Assembly: GCF_000372725.1 (NCBI RefSeq)
Contig: NW_005197648.1
Span: forward strand, 487,342 to 551,341
Length of the DNA: 64,000 nucleotides
DNA from: Emiliania huxleyi CCMP1516
Taxonomy: Eukaryota; Haptophyta; Isochrysidales; Noelaerhabdaceae
Reading direction: 5' to 3'
Shown here: one piece after another, positions 12,001-19,400 of the stretch
How positions within the stretch are numbered: the first letter of the stretch is position 1
Layout of the letters: each line of letters begins with the position of its first letter
Program-made: the position numbers and the translations under genes
The notes under the pieces: model-generated
What the model was told of the DNA's origin: nothing
Databases searched by the model: none
The model's input: the letters and a program-made list of their open reading frames with translations, nothing else

Positions 12001-15000
12001 TGGCGCTCATGGCCAGCTCGCGCGACGCCGCCGCATCCACACTGGGCGCGCAGCGCTACCTGTGCGGTCTGCGGCTGCATGCGGTGCTCAACAGCCTCTC
12101 CGCCGACTTCATCTCGGCGGCTTTCGCGCTGTTGGGCGAGCGTGGGCGGTTCGAGGAGATCGGCAAGAGAGGCATCTGGAGCCAGGGCCGCGCTGGAGCG
12201 ATCAGGCACGTCGCTTACGACGTTCGCGACATGTCTGCCGAAGCTCCGATGAACCCTGAGTGGTTTCAGCGCTCGGTGCTTCGGGTCCTCGCGCAGCGCG
12301 CGTCAGCCGAGGTGGTCCACAGCCTGCCTGTTTACGAGTTCGACATTGTCCACCGAGTCCAGGACGCGTTCCGCTTCCTGGCCAACGGCAAGAACACGGG
12401 CAAGGTTGTGCTGCGCATGAGCTGTGCACACGTCGCCCCGGCTCTGCAGCTCGGCTTTGGCGCGCTCCGCAGCCGCCTCGACGCCAGCGCGGGAGCGGCG
12501 GCCGCGGCGATCGACCTTGACCGACTGGCCGACGCGCTCTCCCTGCTTGACCGGCTGTGCCGCCAGTTCGTGCGCGAGGCGTTGAAGGGCCTCGACCCGA
12601 CGACCGTCGTGAAGTGGCACCACAAGCTGCTGCTGCAGTGGTGCGCCGGCGCCCGTGACGGCGGGGAGGGGCAGGTCGACGGAGCCGCTGTCGAGCGGGC
12701 GCACGCCGGAGTGGCGCCGGAGGTGGCGCTGGCGTCGAGGTGCGGCCCGCACCTCCGGGCAGCGCTCCAGGGCACGACTGCGTACCAGGAGCTGCTCTTC
12801 CCCGGCGGCTCGATGGACGCCGTGCTTCCCGTCTACCAGGACGCCGTCGTCGCCAACTTCTACAACGGCGTCGTGCTCGCAGCCGTGGAGGCGGTCGTCG
12901 CCGGGCTGGAGGACGGGCGCCAGCTGTGCGTGCTCGAGGTGGGCGCCGGGACCGGAGGGACCGCGGCCATGGTTCTGCCGGCGCTGCAGAACGCTTGCGC
13001 GCAGTACCTCTTCACGGACGTGTCGGAGGTCTTCCTGCTGCAGGCGCAGCAGCGCTTCGCCGAGTATGCGGGCTTCATGCGCTACGAGCTGCTCAACATC
13101 GACGCCGATCCTCGGCTCCAGGGCTTCGCCCTCGCGCAGCAGCACCTCGCGATCGCCACCAACGTGCTTCACGCGACGCCGTACATTTGCAACACCCTCG
13201 CGCACTGCCGCCAGCTGCTCAGCCCGGGCGGGCTGCTCGTCGTCAACGAGGTGCTCGAGACGAACGCGTTTGCGCAGATCACGTTTGGCATGACGGATGG
13301 GTGGTGGCTCTTCGCTTCGGACCCTGCGCGCGCGGGGCAGCAGAGCCCGCTCATGAGCTGGGAGCGGTGGTGCACGCTCTTCGCCGACGCCGGGTTTGCT
13401 CACAGCCACGCCGTGCGCGGCGGCGGGGTCCTCGATGGCCAGGCGGTGATGGTCGCGCGCGTGAGCGAGCGGGGCCAGCTGCTCGTTGAGCCGCAGGCGC
13501 GCTCGGCGAAGGGGACGCACGTGCTCACAGGCGGGCTTGGCGGGCTCGCGCTGCTCACGGCCCGCGTGCTAGTCGAGCGCGGCGCCGACCACCTCGTCCT
13601 GGCCTCCCGCAGCGGACGCGTGCAGGCGGGCAGCGAGCCCGACTTCGCGTGGCTGCGGCAGGCTGGCGCCGAGATGGAGCCGATTCGCTGCGATGTGGCC
13701 GACTCGCACTCGCTGCTCGGCCTCGTGCGCGGGCTCGTCGGGGCGGCGCGCCCTCCGTCGGGCGTCCACCACGCGGCCGGCGTGCTGGCGGACGCCGCAC
13801 TCGCCAACCAGACGATGCGGCACTTCCGCACCGTGTTCGGCCCCAAGGTCGGCGGCGCAGCCAGCCTGCACCGCTTGGTGCAGCCGCTGCCACTCGGGAC
13901 GTTCCTCTCGTACTCGTCGGCCGCGGGCCTGCTGGGCTCCGCCGGGCAGGCGCCGCACTCAGCGGCAAACAGCTGGCTCGACTCTTTCGTCCACTGGCGG
14001 CGCGCCGAGGGCGTGTGCGGCCATGGACTTCAGTGGAGCGCCGTCTCAGAGATTGGCTACGCGGCGCGGGAGGGGGCGGACAAGCGCATGGCCCAGGGCG
14101 GCATGCACCCGATCGATCGGTCGATGGCGCAGAGCGCTCTCGAGGCGGCCCTGTTTTGCAGCGGGCGCGTGCTGGCTCTGCTGAGCGCAGACTGGAACCA
14201 GATGCTGCAGGGCGCCGATGTCGCTGAGGTGCCGGGCTTCCTGCTGCCATGGAAGCTGCGCAGCCAGGTCAAGTCACGCAGCGTGACGCGCGTCGCCTCC
14301 GCGTCGGCTGGCGCTTCTGAGGCGCTGGACTTGCCGTCGGTGCTGCGGCGCGTGCGCGACGTGGCAGGCTCGCACGTCGGCGCTGACCAGCCTTTGATGG
14401 AGGCCGGCCTCGACTCGCTCGGTGCGGTTGAGCTGGGCAACCAGCTGCAGGATGCGGCCGGTGTCACGCTGCCGAGTACCCTCATCATCGACTTCCCGAC
14501 GGCTCGCCAACTCTCCGAGTACCTGCTGGACCTTTCCGCGGAGACACACGGGCCCGATCCGGGCCTCGAGGAGTACTCTGTGCCGTCGTACACCTCGTTC
14601 GGCGATGGCGACGACTACATCAGCCCGTGTCTCGTGCGGCTGCGCGGGGAGGCGGAGGGCAGCCCGTCGCCGCCCGTCCGCGGGGATGCCGCCGCTCCGG
14701 AGGCGACGGGCAGCACCGCCCCCCTGCTGGTGATTGTCCACTCGGTCGCTGGCGACGAGCAGGGCTACGAGCGCTTCTACCGGCGGCGGAAGCACCACAG
14801 CTGGCAGGACGCGAACGCCGAGGTTGTCGCAACGCGCCACCCGGGCCTGAGCCGGCGCGGTGACGAGTCCAGCTTCGACGCGCACTCGCTCCAAGACCTA
14901 ATCGACCGGTACGCGGGCGAGTTGGTGGCGTACGCGGGCGGGCGGACCTTCAACCTCATCGGCGCCTCGCTGGGGTCCATCATGGCCCACCGCATGGCCA

Positions 15001-16142
15001 TCACGTGCCGCAACCTGGGCGGGCGGCCGGAGCGTGTGATCCTCATCGACCCGCCGCAGCCGAACCCGCTGCCAGGCTTCATGGGCGCGATGGCGCGAAA
15101 CGTCCGGATTGGGCCGCGGCAGGCGGCCGAGTCGCTGATGCTCGGCACCTCGCTGAGCAAGTCCCTCTCCGTGGAGGCGACGATGGGCGCCGAGGACGAG
15201 TCGGCCGCACTGGGGGCGTTGTACCAAGAGGTCCAGAGCGCGCCTGAGCAGATGCTCTCCTTCCTCCTCGCGAAGGCCTCGGTGCCGCGCTTCCTCGAGT
15301 TGGCCGGCGACGACATGGAGCGCGCGCTCTTCGACGCTAGCCGCCGCATCTCCACGCACCGGCACCTCGTGCAGCTTCTCTGGAACGAGTGGGCCGGGAC
15401 CGCGGCGAAGCCGCCGCGCCCCTTCAAGTACACCAGCCGGCGCGGCGCCCCCGCGATTTTCCTCGTCCGAGCAGAGGAGCGCGGCGCGTTTTTCGGCCTG
15501 ATGATGGCGCAGGGCCTGCGCGGCGTCTCGAACGAGTTCCTCGAGCAGGCACAGGGGACGGGCGCCCAGTTTGGCCCGGGCGGACTGCGCGCGATGCTGG
15601 ACAAGTACAACGACTACCACGAGGGCGGCAAGATGTACCGCTCCAACACGTACGTCGCCCTGCTCGAGGAGGACTTTGGACGCATCGGAGCGCTGCCTCT
15701 GCTCCACCTGCGCTCTGTGGTCAACTATGACGTGTCGACCATGTTTGGGCCGCTGGCGCTCGAGCTGGAGCTGCCCGGCCACCACTTCGACGTGGCTGCG
15801 CGCTGCATCTCGCTGCGCGACCCCGCCTTTGACGTCCTTGCCGAGCAGTTCTTCGCGCCGCCCTCATACACCAGCGCCGCCCTTATGCGGCGCGGCGCGG
15901 CGGCGGGCGGGGCCGGCGGGGGCGACGGAGGGGACGGAGGGGACGGAGGCGGCGGGGCTGGTCGCGCCTCGAGCTGGCTCGATGCCGCCTGGGACGCCGC
16001 CTCCCTCTTGCCCGTCGCCGCCGCCGACTGGCTCAACGAGCAGGTATTACGAGCGCAACTGGGCAGCATGTCCTCGCTCCAAAAGTGCCTGGTGCAGCCG
16101 GCGCCGGCGCAAAAGCTGCCCGAGCAGTGGGAGGGAGGTTAG
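3..16142 (+). CDS. Giant AT-less modular type I polyketide synthase, 3' part (gene open at left edge)
   Basis: One uninterrupted reading frame, about 5,379 residues, enters from the left edge; the GTG at 48 is internal, because the preceding codons match the same place in the next two modules. Order: KS end; module A DH (HxxxGxxxxP His at 291), ER (about 1575-2555), KR (Tyr 3027), ACP (Ser 3474); module B KS (Cys 4170, EAHGTGT, KANCGHG), DH, ER, KR (Tyr 7872), ACP (Ser 8319); module C KS (Cys 9015), DH, ER (11440-12420), SAM methyltransferase (LEVGAGTGG near 12930), KR, ACP (Ser 14415); thioesterase (GASLG Ser 14967, late His near 15783); Gly-rich tail. No AT follows any KS, so extender units must come from a separate acyltransferase. 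Modules A and B are fully reducing, so a saturated chain is inferred, with alpha-methylation and hydrolytic or cyclising release. The final KR lacks its Tyr. No introns are seen. The product is unknown. Confidence 0.93.
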   Translation, partial: ALRSTAAAAGSQEGGVSSFGYSGTIVHAVLRAAPGEAGRGALARRVECGPQYRRRRFGWRETPHPLAEARLDAAGDCAAVRFRSASDGGLRSLVADHVVLGRVLFPAAGFLEMARAACAACAASRAAELGADTSVGLRRAFFMQPLPLGESGGLWVEVSVDAAAERLEVASYGQEEGAARTAHFACGLAGAGAEPGGAAPPSLASARALCPRPAELRQLYAAFERIGLQYGGGFRTLAAAWSSGGADGGAAARLRRRRCLGGTQVHPADLDGALQLTALLAKSAGGETRLPFSIGEASLGVPRGGLWPVATRTAADAQCVWLTRPAASLSRACVLDDFRVRAVAGAAHASPVAQHGYATSWIVREAAASSTVEVSLLHSWLRPMLRAHAVTPGGGVAIPAARSLHASAHQPGTAAIGHLPHAEAALALLRAACFATLGPYPATFHAFRSPQAPLAGGERPLHSGLLGMLRSARQEVPSATISYVSLADEAEDMSRALAMSSEWLRAEPETALDQGSRRVPRLSQLAPSAAGPVQLYFDARGVVSNLHVISQRPLADPLGSGQVELHVHCVGLNFRDVLNVLGAYPGDPGLPGGDFAGEVSRTAPDSAPVGPLAPRAAIYGFASAALASIARTGASLVACRPAAVSSEQACSLPSTWGTAHLVLMRSRGCKQHRLLLHAGAGGVGLATCQYSTWLALQSHTTVGRPYKHRFLRALYPSSSSSSRDAAALSIGASSSLLARRLHLVLNSLSHDFISTSTALLREGGHFAEIGKRGVWSRERSQQASRAGYTVVALDDVLQQCPRWANHMLRLLSRRAAAHVLRGLPILAYDLERHAVAAFRCLQNGAQVGKVVVRVQGGLTESVCLRQHLLSGGTGGLGLVAARWLVEGGASRLVLASRTPALPAAAAASLVSSSGCSVLLASCDVGEPAAVRRLLAGAGVGGMSGMWHTAGVLADGVLHSQSERSLRHVFAPKAHGGAHLCAASAAVPLDSFVLFSSVAALIGGGGQANYGAANGCLDALAASLRRGARAAASVQWGPWSEVGMAAGGAVSTRLQAAGIGLIGVAEGVAAFSAAVRPRTPGVFSVFAVDWRRYLATLPAVPALLSGMAPAAKAGRPIGAAPASSTRGRVGLDGVLAALHQTTGKHVGPDAPLMEAGLDSLGAVELRNQLQAVAGDGVSLPSTLVFDHPTARQLAAFFEADADAPVTEASGAPVFGARVASSVGADISGASAQLPDGCVVLGQVWQLSSCGVDAVAEVPADRWSLPPAPRSDDVVARRSRHGAFLRSTDGFDCSFFGVSPAEASAMDPQQRLLLERGYGALHAAGLERASLKGSLTGVFIGMSFHDYEIVSSRANGFRSVYSATGSSASVACARLSYILGMQGPAVSYDTACSAALTASHAATSALRLGECESGLVAGVSLMLLPDVSHSFAVAGMLSALGRSHTFDRRADGYARGEACCAWLLQGGATARRPVASALGSCVRQDGKSASLTAPNGLAQQSLLEAALADAAVVADSLACSEAHGTGTSLGDPIEARSLAAAVLARRGGGEALAVGSIKANCGHGEPAAGAGGLLRLLLGLCGAEAPPNAQLRVLNPHVSAALEGKACVLPTQLAALRSTAAAAGSQEGGVSSFGYSGTIVHAVLRAAPGEAGRGALARRVECGPQYRRRRFGWRETPHPLAEARLDAAGDCAAVRFRSASDGGLRSLVADHVVLGRVLFPAAGFLEMARAACAACAACAASRAAELGADTPVGLRRAFFMQPLPLGESGGLWVEVSVDAAAERLEVASYGQEEGAARTAHFACGLAGAGAEPGGAAPPSLASARALCPRPAELRQLYAAFERIGLQYGGGFRTLAAAWSSGGADGGAAARLRRRRCLGGTQVHPADLDGALQLTALLAKSAGSETRLPFSIGEASLGVPRGGLWPVATRTAADAQCVWLTRPAASLSRACVLDDFRVRAVAGAAHASPVAQHGYATSWIVREAAASSTVEVSLLHSWLRPMLRAHAGTPGGGVAIPAARSLHASAHQPGTAAIGHLPHAEAALALLRAACFATLGPYPATFHAFRSPQAPLVGGERPLHSGLLGMLRSARQEVPSATISYVSLADEAEDMSRALAMSSEWLRAEPETALDQGSRRVPRLSQLAPSAAGPVQLYFDARGVVSNLHVISQRPLADPLGSGQVELHVHCVGLNFRDVLNVLGAYPGDPGLPGGDFAGEVSRTAPDSAPVGPLAPRAAIYGFASAALASIVRTGASLVACRPAAVSSEQACSLPSTWGTAHLVLMRSRGCKQHRLLLHAGAGGVGLATCQYSTWLALQSHTTVGRPYKHRFLRALYPSSSSSSRDAAALSIGASSSLLARRLHLVLNSLSHDFISTSTALLREGGHFAEIGKRGVWSRERSQQASRAGYTVVALDDVLQQCPRWANHMLRLLSRRAAAHVLRGLPILAYDLERHAVAAFRCLQNGAQVGKVVVRVQGGLTESVCLRQHLLSGGTGGLGLVAARWLVEGGASRLVLASRTPALPAAAATSLVSSSGCSVLLASCDVGEPAAVRRLLAGAGVGGMSGMWHTAGVLADGVLHSQSERSLRHVFAPKAHGGAHLCAASAAVPLDSFVLFSSVAALIGGGGQANYGAANGCLDALAASLRRGARAAASVQWGPWSEVGMAAGGAVSTRLQAAGIGLIGVAEGVAAFSAAVRPRTPGVFSVFAVDWRRYLAMLPAVPALLSGMAPAAKAGRPIGAAPASSTRGRVGLDGVLAALHQTTGKHVGPDAPLMEAGLDSLGAVELRNQLQAVAGDGVSLPSTLVFDHPTARQLAAFFEADADAPVTEASGAPMSGARVASSVGADISGASAQLPDGCGALGQVWQLSSCGVDAVAEVPADRWSLPPAPRSDDVVARRSRHGAFLRSIDGFDCSYFGVSPAEASAMDPQQRLLLERGYGALHAAGLERASLNGSLTGVFIGISSYDFELVGGQTTTSRSVYHATGTSHSIASGRLSYILGMQGPAVSYDTACSAALTASHAATSALRLGECESGLVAGVSLMLLPDVSHSFAVAGMLSALGRSHTFDRRADGYARGEACCAWLLQGGATARRPVASALGSCVRQDGKSASLTAPNGLAQQSLLEAALADAAVVADSLACSEAHGTGTSLGDPIEARSLAAAVLARRGGGEALAVGSIKANCGHGEPAAGAGGLLRLLLGLCGAEAPPNAQLRVLNPHVSAALEGKACVLPTQLAALRSTAAAAGSQEGGVSSFGYSGTIVHAVLRAAPGEAGRGALARRVECGPQYRRRRFGWRETPHPLAEARLDAAGDCAAVRFRSASDGGLRSLVADHVVLGRVLFPAAGFLEMARAACAACAASRAAELGADTPVGLRRAFFMQPLPLGESGGLWVEVSVDAAAERLEVASYGQEEGAARTAHFACGLAGSGAEPGGAAPPSLASARALCPRPAELRQLYAAFERIGLQYGGGFRTLAAAWSSGGADGGAAARLRRRRCLGGTQVHPADLDGALQLTALLAKSAGGETRLPFSIGEASLGVPRGGLWPVATRTAADAQCVWLLGEQPSSAGTVRLGDFETKALTAPGPVASSKSGAQARSWRYACAWPSVRCDLQDTPPDVKLLVLDDLGGLLTSSLPTSAEHAETSPEPLEGNWKAVVLAAGASLVTEQLDVLHRLLSALQELRHPGCTPPSTPRSRNSAPNPFIAAGASSLHEPAPSDGMPIPLWVCTLGVQPILLSEPNVRCTHSAAWGLSRACRREGVLSLHCLDLDATADSLSLAARVVLQPSIQPAEGSVRGLRVGPSLENEMVLRRDNLHIARLVSPFELDRVPARLTIARKGAITGLRLEPQGEFESELLSSEVEVEVRAVGLNFRDVLIVLGALPERFMAELGSDCAGTVQAAGSSVRHILRRTPCFGLASGCLAAYARTDARMQVAKPAALSFEGATTLISTWCTVHVGFERISLRGRRRLLLHAAAGGVGLTALEYAQWLCAPALCTAGAPHKHRLLRRQGVALMASSRDAAASTLGAQRYLCGLRLHAVLNSLSADFISAAFALLGERGRFEEIGKRGIWSQGRAGAIRHVAYDVRDMSAEAPMNPEWFQRSVLRVLAQRASAEVVHSLPVYEFDIVHRVQDAFRFLANGKNTGKVVLRMSCAHVAPALQLGFGALRSRLDASAGAAAAAIDLDRLADALSLLDRLCRQFVREALKGLDPTTVVKWHHKLLLQWCAGARDGGEGQVDGAAVERAHAGVAPEVALASRCGPHLRAALQGTTAYQELLFPGGSMDAVLPVYQDAVVANFYNGVVLAAVEAVVAGLEDGRQLCVLEVGAGTGGTAAMVLPALQNACAQYLFTDVSEVFLLQAQQRFAEYAGFMRYELLNIDADPRLQGFALAQQHLAIATNVLHATPYICNTLAHCRQLLSPGGLLVVNEVLETNAFAQITFGMTDGWWLFASDPARAGQQSPLMSWERWCTLFADAGFAHSHAVRGGGVLDGQAVMVARVSERGQLLVEPQARSAKGTHVLTGGLGGLALLTARVLVERGADHLVLASRSGRVQAGSEPDFAWLRQAGAEMEPIRCDVADSHSLLGLVRGLVGAARPPSGVHHAAGVLADAALANQTMRHFRTVFGPKVGGAASLHRLVQPLPLGTFLSYSSAAGLLGSAGQAPHSAANSWLDSFVHWRRAEGVCGHGLQWSAVSEIGYAAREGADKRMAQGGMHPIDRSMAQSALEAALFCSGRVLALLSADWNQMLQGADVAEVPGFLLPWKLRSQVKSRSVTRVASASAGASEALDLPSVLRRVRDVAGSHVGADQPLMEAGLDSLGAVELGNQLQDAAGVTLPSTLIIDFPTARQLSEYLLDLSAETHGPDPGLEEYSVPSYTSFGDGDDYISPCLVRLRGEAEGSPSPPVRGDAAAPEATGSTAPLLVIVHSVAGDEQGYERFYRRRKHHSWQDANAEVVATRHPGLSRRGDESSFDAHSLQDLIDRYAGELVAYAGGRTFNLIGASLGSIMAHRMAITCRNLGGRPERVILIDPPQPNPLPGFMGAMARNVRIGPRQAAESLMLGTSLSKSLSVEATMGAEDESAALGALYQEVQSAPEQMLSFLLAKASVPRFLELAGDDMERALFDASRRISTHRHLVQLLWNEWAGTAAKPPRPFKYTSRRGAPAIFLVRAEERGAFFGLMMAQGLRGVSNEFLEQAQGTGAQFGPGGLRAMLDKYNDYHEGGKMYRSNTYVALLEEDFGRIGALPLLHLRSVVNYDVSTMFGPLALELELPGHHFDVAARCISLRDPAFDVLAEQFFAPPSYTSAALMRRGAAAGGAGGGDGGDGGDGGGGAGRASSWLDAAWDAASLLPVAAADWLNEQVLRAQLGSMSSLQKCLVQPAPAQKLPEQWEGG
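43..10648 (+). repeat. Tandem PKS module repeat (2 full copies plus a partial third)
   Basis: The sequence starting GGCGTGAGCTCCTTTGG occurs at about 45, 4881 and 9726. The first period is 4,836 bp and the second 4,845 bp; the 9-bp difference is an extra Ala-Cys-Ala unit near 5200. Copies 1 and 2 differ by only about nine residues outside the ketosynthase patch described in the findings. Copy 3 stays nearly identical until about 10648, in the DH after the residues CVWL, and then changes abruptly to unrelated module C sequence. This fits recent module duplication or continuing gene conversion. An assembly could easily miscount such copies. Confidence 0.9.
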
Positions 16143-16189
16143 TGTTGTCGTGGGGATGCATGTTGTTGCGAGTCTATACAAATAAGTGA

Positions 16190-16435
16190 TGCGATCACCC
16201 CCCACATGGGTGCCCTTTCTAGTCATTCTAGTGAATGAATTGACTCGTCCCAGTGGATGTGTCCGATTTCCGACGTCCCTGTCAAAATGTGCGTGACGTC
16301 CGATCCTTTGTAATCGTCTAGAGACGCTGGATACATGAGCACGGAGCCGGCCGCTCCCGGCCCCACGCTGCGCCCACGGCCCGCGCGGCCGGCGCAGCCG
16401 CCCGGGAGCTCAGGCGCTACCGCTCCGCTTGCGCA
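16190..16435 (+). repeat. 5' LTR
   Basis: This 246-bp repeat has TG...CA ends. It contains the ATG (16335) of the Gag-like frame, so the promoter and any 5' leader must lie in its first 145 bp. Confidence 0.9.
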
Positions 16436-19400
16436 TGGTAGCGGCCTACGGTCCGCATCCTGCCGTCCGGACAACCGAGCCCAACAATCGGCGCCGGACA
16501 ACCGAGCCCAACACCCTCCGCCCAGCCCGGCCCAGGGGTCGCCGTCCGAGGCACCAGCCGCGACACCATCCGCCGGTGCCGCCGAGGCCGGTGCACTCAG
16601 CCCCAGCGGGCAGGCGCTTGCCGCCGCAGAGCTGGCGTCGCACCAGAGGCAGTGCGCAAGCGCGCAGCCTTTGCCTTTCGTGCAGGTGCAGAACCCTGGA
16701 GTGCAGCCGCAAATGTACCTGCCGCCCTCGTCTGGCCTCGCCGACCAGTGGGCCTGCTACGCGTCGATGGCCCTGCCTTCGCAAGCCTCCGGTTTCGGCT
16801 GGCCTGCCGCGCCTGCTCTCATGGACCCCGCTTGGGTGCAGAGCCCGCATGGCTGCTGCGCGCCCGCCTTCCACGGCTGGGGGATGGGGCAGGTGCAGCC
16901 CTCTTGCGGCTCCTACCTCCACACTGGCGCGCAGCAGCTCTACCCCTGCGGCGGCGAAGCGTGGTCGCCCTTTACGCAGCAGCACCAGGTGCAGCAGCAG
17001 ATGCAGCAGCAGCAGCAGCACGCCGCCTTTCAACCCGGGTTCCCTGCGCCCGGCGCTTCGGCTGCCGCCATTGGCGCTGGCCAGGCCGCCTCCGCCGCCC
17101 GAGGGCAAGCCGGAGTCGGTGAGCGCGACCCTCAGGTCGAGGGCCTCGCCTCTCTCCTCGCCCAGGCCGTGCGGCAGAGTGCCGGTGGCGCCAAGGCCAA
17201 GGTCAAGGACGTCAGCGCCGCCGAGGCCAACGCCGTCGCCACCACGCTCGACCCCGCCGACGTCGCCCCTTTCATCGCGCGCTTCAAGAACATGTGCATC
17301 CGGAAGGACCCGCGCTTCGTCAGGCTGTTCGCCCTCAACGCCGCCCAGCTAGCGAGCACCATCACTGCAGGCGACGACGAGCTCGCCTACCTCGACGCCT
17401 ACGTCGCCGGGGCTGTTCAGTGCTGCCTCAAGCCCGACTCTGACGCTGTCAAGCTCTTTAGAAAGCGCAACGACGGCGGTCATCAAGGCAGCGGCCTCTA
17501 CCAGCTTCAGAGCATCGCTCGGCTCGCCGTCCTCAAGCCCGGCGTCGAGATGCAGAACGCCGAGGCCGCCTTCAAGAAGAAGACGTTCTTTGTTGCCGGG
17601 ATGGGGTTCGTCCCCGCGCAGCTCGCCGCGGAAACGCTCAAGGCCGAGTTCGCGCTCCTCACCAACCAGTGCCGATCGCACTTTGACGTCTACCGCGCCA
17701 TCATCGGCAAGCTTCCCGACCAGATCAGCGGCAAGCGCGATGCCCTCGCCGACAAGATCAACGAGTGGCAGTCCGGCGGGTTCCCGCCCTGGCACAGCTA
17801 CGACGCCTTCATCACATACGTCGCCAACCTGCTCAGCGACGGGAGCGCCTGCGTCAGCGCCGGCGATGCTGGCCCCGCCGATGCCGGCGCTGGCGGGCTC
17901 GAGGCGAACGCTGCTGAGAGGGCCGGCGGTGCCCCGCGCCCTCCTTGCCTCATCTGCGGCAGCCCCGACCACGGCACCAAGCAGTGCACGCGCGAGTGCA
18001 AGGCGTGCAAAAAGGCTATTGCCGACGGCCTTATCACCGTCCGCAGCGCCGCGACCTTCTGCCCCGCCGCCCGCCCCGGCGAGCGCTGCGCCGTCACCAG
18101 CAAGCAGTTTCCCCGCACCGTCAAGAATGGCCTCGGCAAGCCCCTGTTCTCGTACGGCCGCAAGCTGCTCGAGAAGGCGCACCGCGAGTACCACGGAGGC
18201 GACAAGCGCGAGGCCAACGCCGCCGAGCGCCACCAGCCGCGCGACGACCGCGGCTCCGACGAGGACCCCATCGCCGCCGTCGACGACGGCGCCGTCTTCG
18301 GCGACGGCTACGTCGGGCGCCGCGAGGTCGCCGCCGCTGAGGTCGCCAAGGGGGGGGTCTCAGAGACCGTGCCTCTCGGCGCGAGTGCCACCCTGGACGC
18401 GCAGCGCGAAGGTGGTTGGCTCGGCTCCTCGGTGCCACCGCCGAAAGTCGAGCGCGACGTCACCGACGGCGACATGCAGGTCGGGCCCGCACCAGTCTGC
18501 CGCCTCGACCTCGGAGACGTTCAGAGCAACCTCGGCCTTGCATGCGTCCTCGCCTGGCCTGCTGCCACCGCAGTCGCTATCGTCGCGACGTTCATTGCGC
18601 TTCTCGCGCTCGGGGGCGGCCGTTTCGGTGTCGACGTCAGCGCCATCAGCGGCCCCGCAGCCGAGGCGCGCCGCACTAGCGCTGCAGCTGTCGCCGCCGT
18701 GTACAGCGCCAGCGCAAGCGCCCTTCACGCTGCCACCGCCACCGCCTGCGGCGCGGCTGCCGAGGTCGGGCAGGCCGCCCAGCGCGCGTGCTGTGGTTTC
18801 GGCCGTGTCGCCGGCCTCCTCGGCTGCCTTGCGCTCGCTGTCGCCGCCGTCGCCTCTCCCGTCGCCGCCCGCGCCGACCCTGCCAGTGGGGCTGCCGCCA
18901 GCGGTGTCTGTGCTGCCGCCGTCAGCGCTGGCGAGACCGGCGCTGCGCACAGTCTCCAGCGCGAGCGGCCGCCCCTCCCTCGAGGCGGGCGCCAGACGAT
19001 ACGTCTCGAGTTCCAGCTCGATGGGGGCTCCAACACGTGCGTCGTCAAGCATGCCCCCAACGCCGAGCGGGGAGCCGTGCGCCTCGGCGACGTGACCGGC
19101 GTCTACGACATCCAGCAGCGCGCCTGCTCCATCACCGGCATCGGACCCGCTGCCGACGTCACCACGTCGCAGGTCATCAGCATGCGGGGCGTCACCGGGT
19201 CCGGCCGCGCCCTGGACATCCGCGAGGCTGTCTTCTCTGACAACGTCACGCGGTCCATCATCGCCGAGAGCTACCTCGAGGAGAACTACGGCGCCGACGT
19301 GTCTAAGGTGCGCAGGCACATCATCTGGAAGGATGGGCGTACTGACCCCATCTACAGTCGCAACGGCCTCTACTTCGTGACCCTCGAAGTCGTCCCCGTC

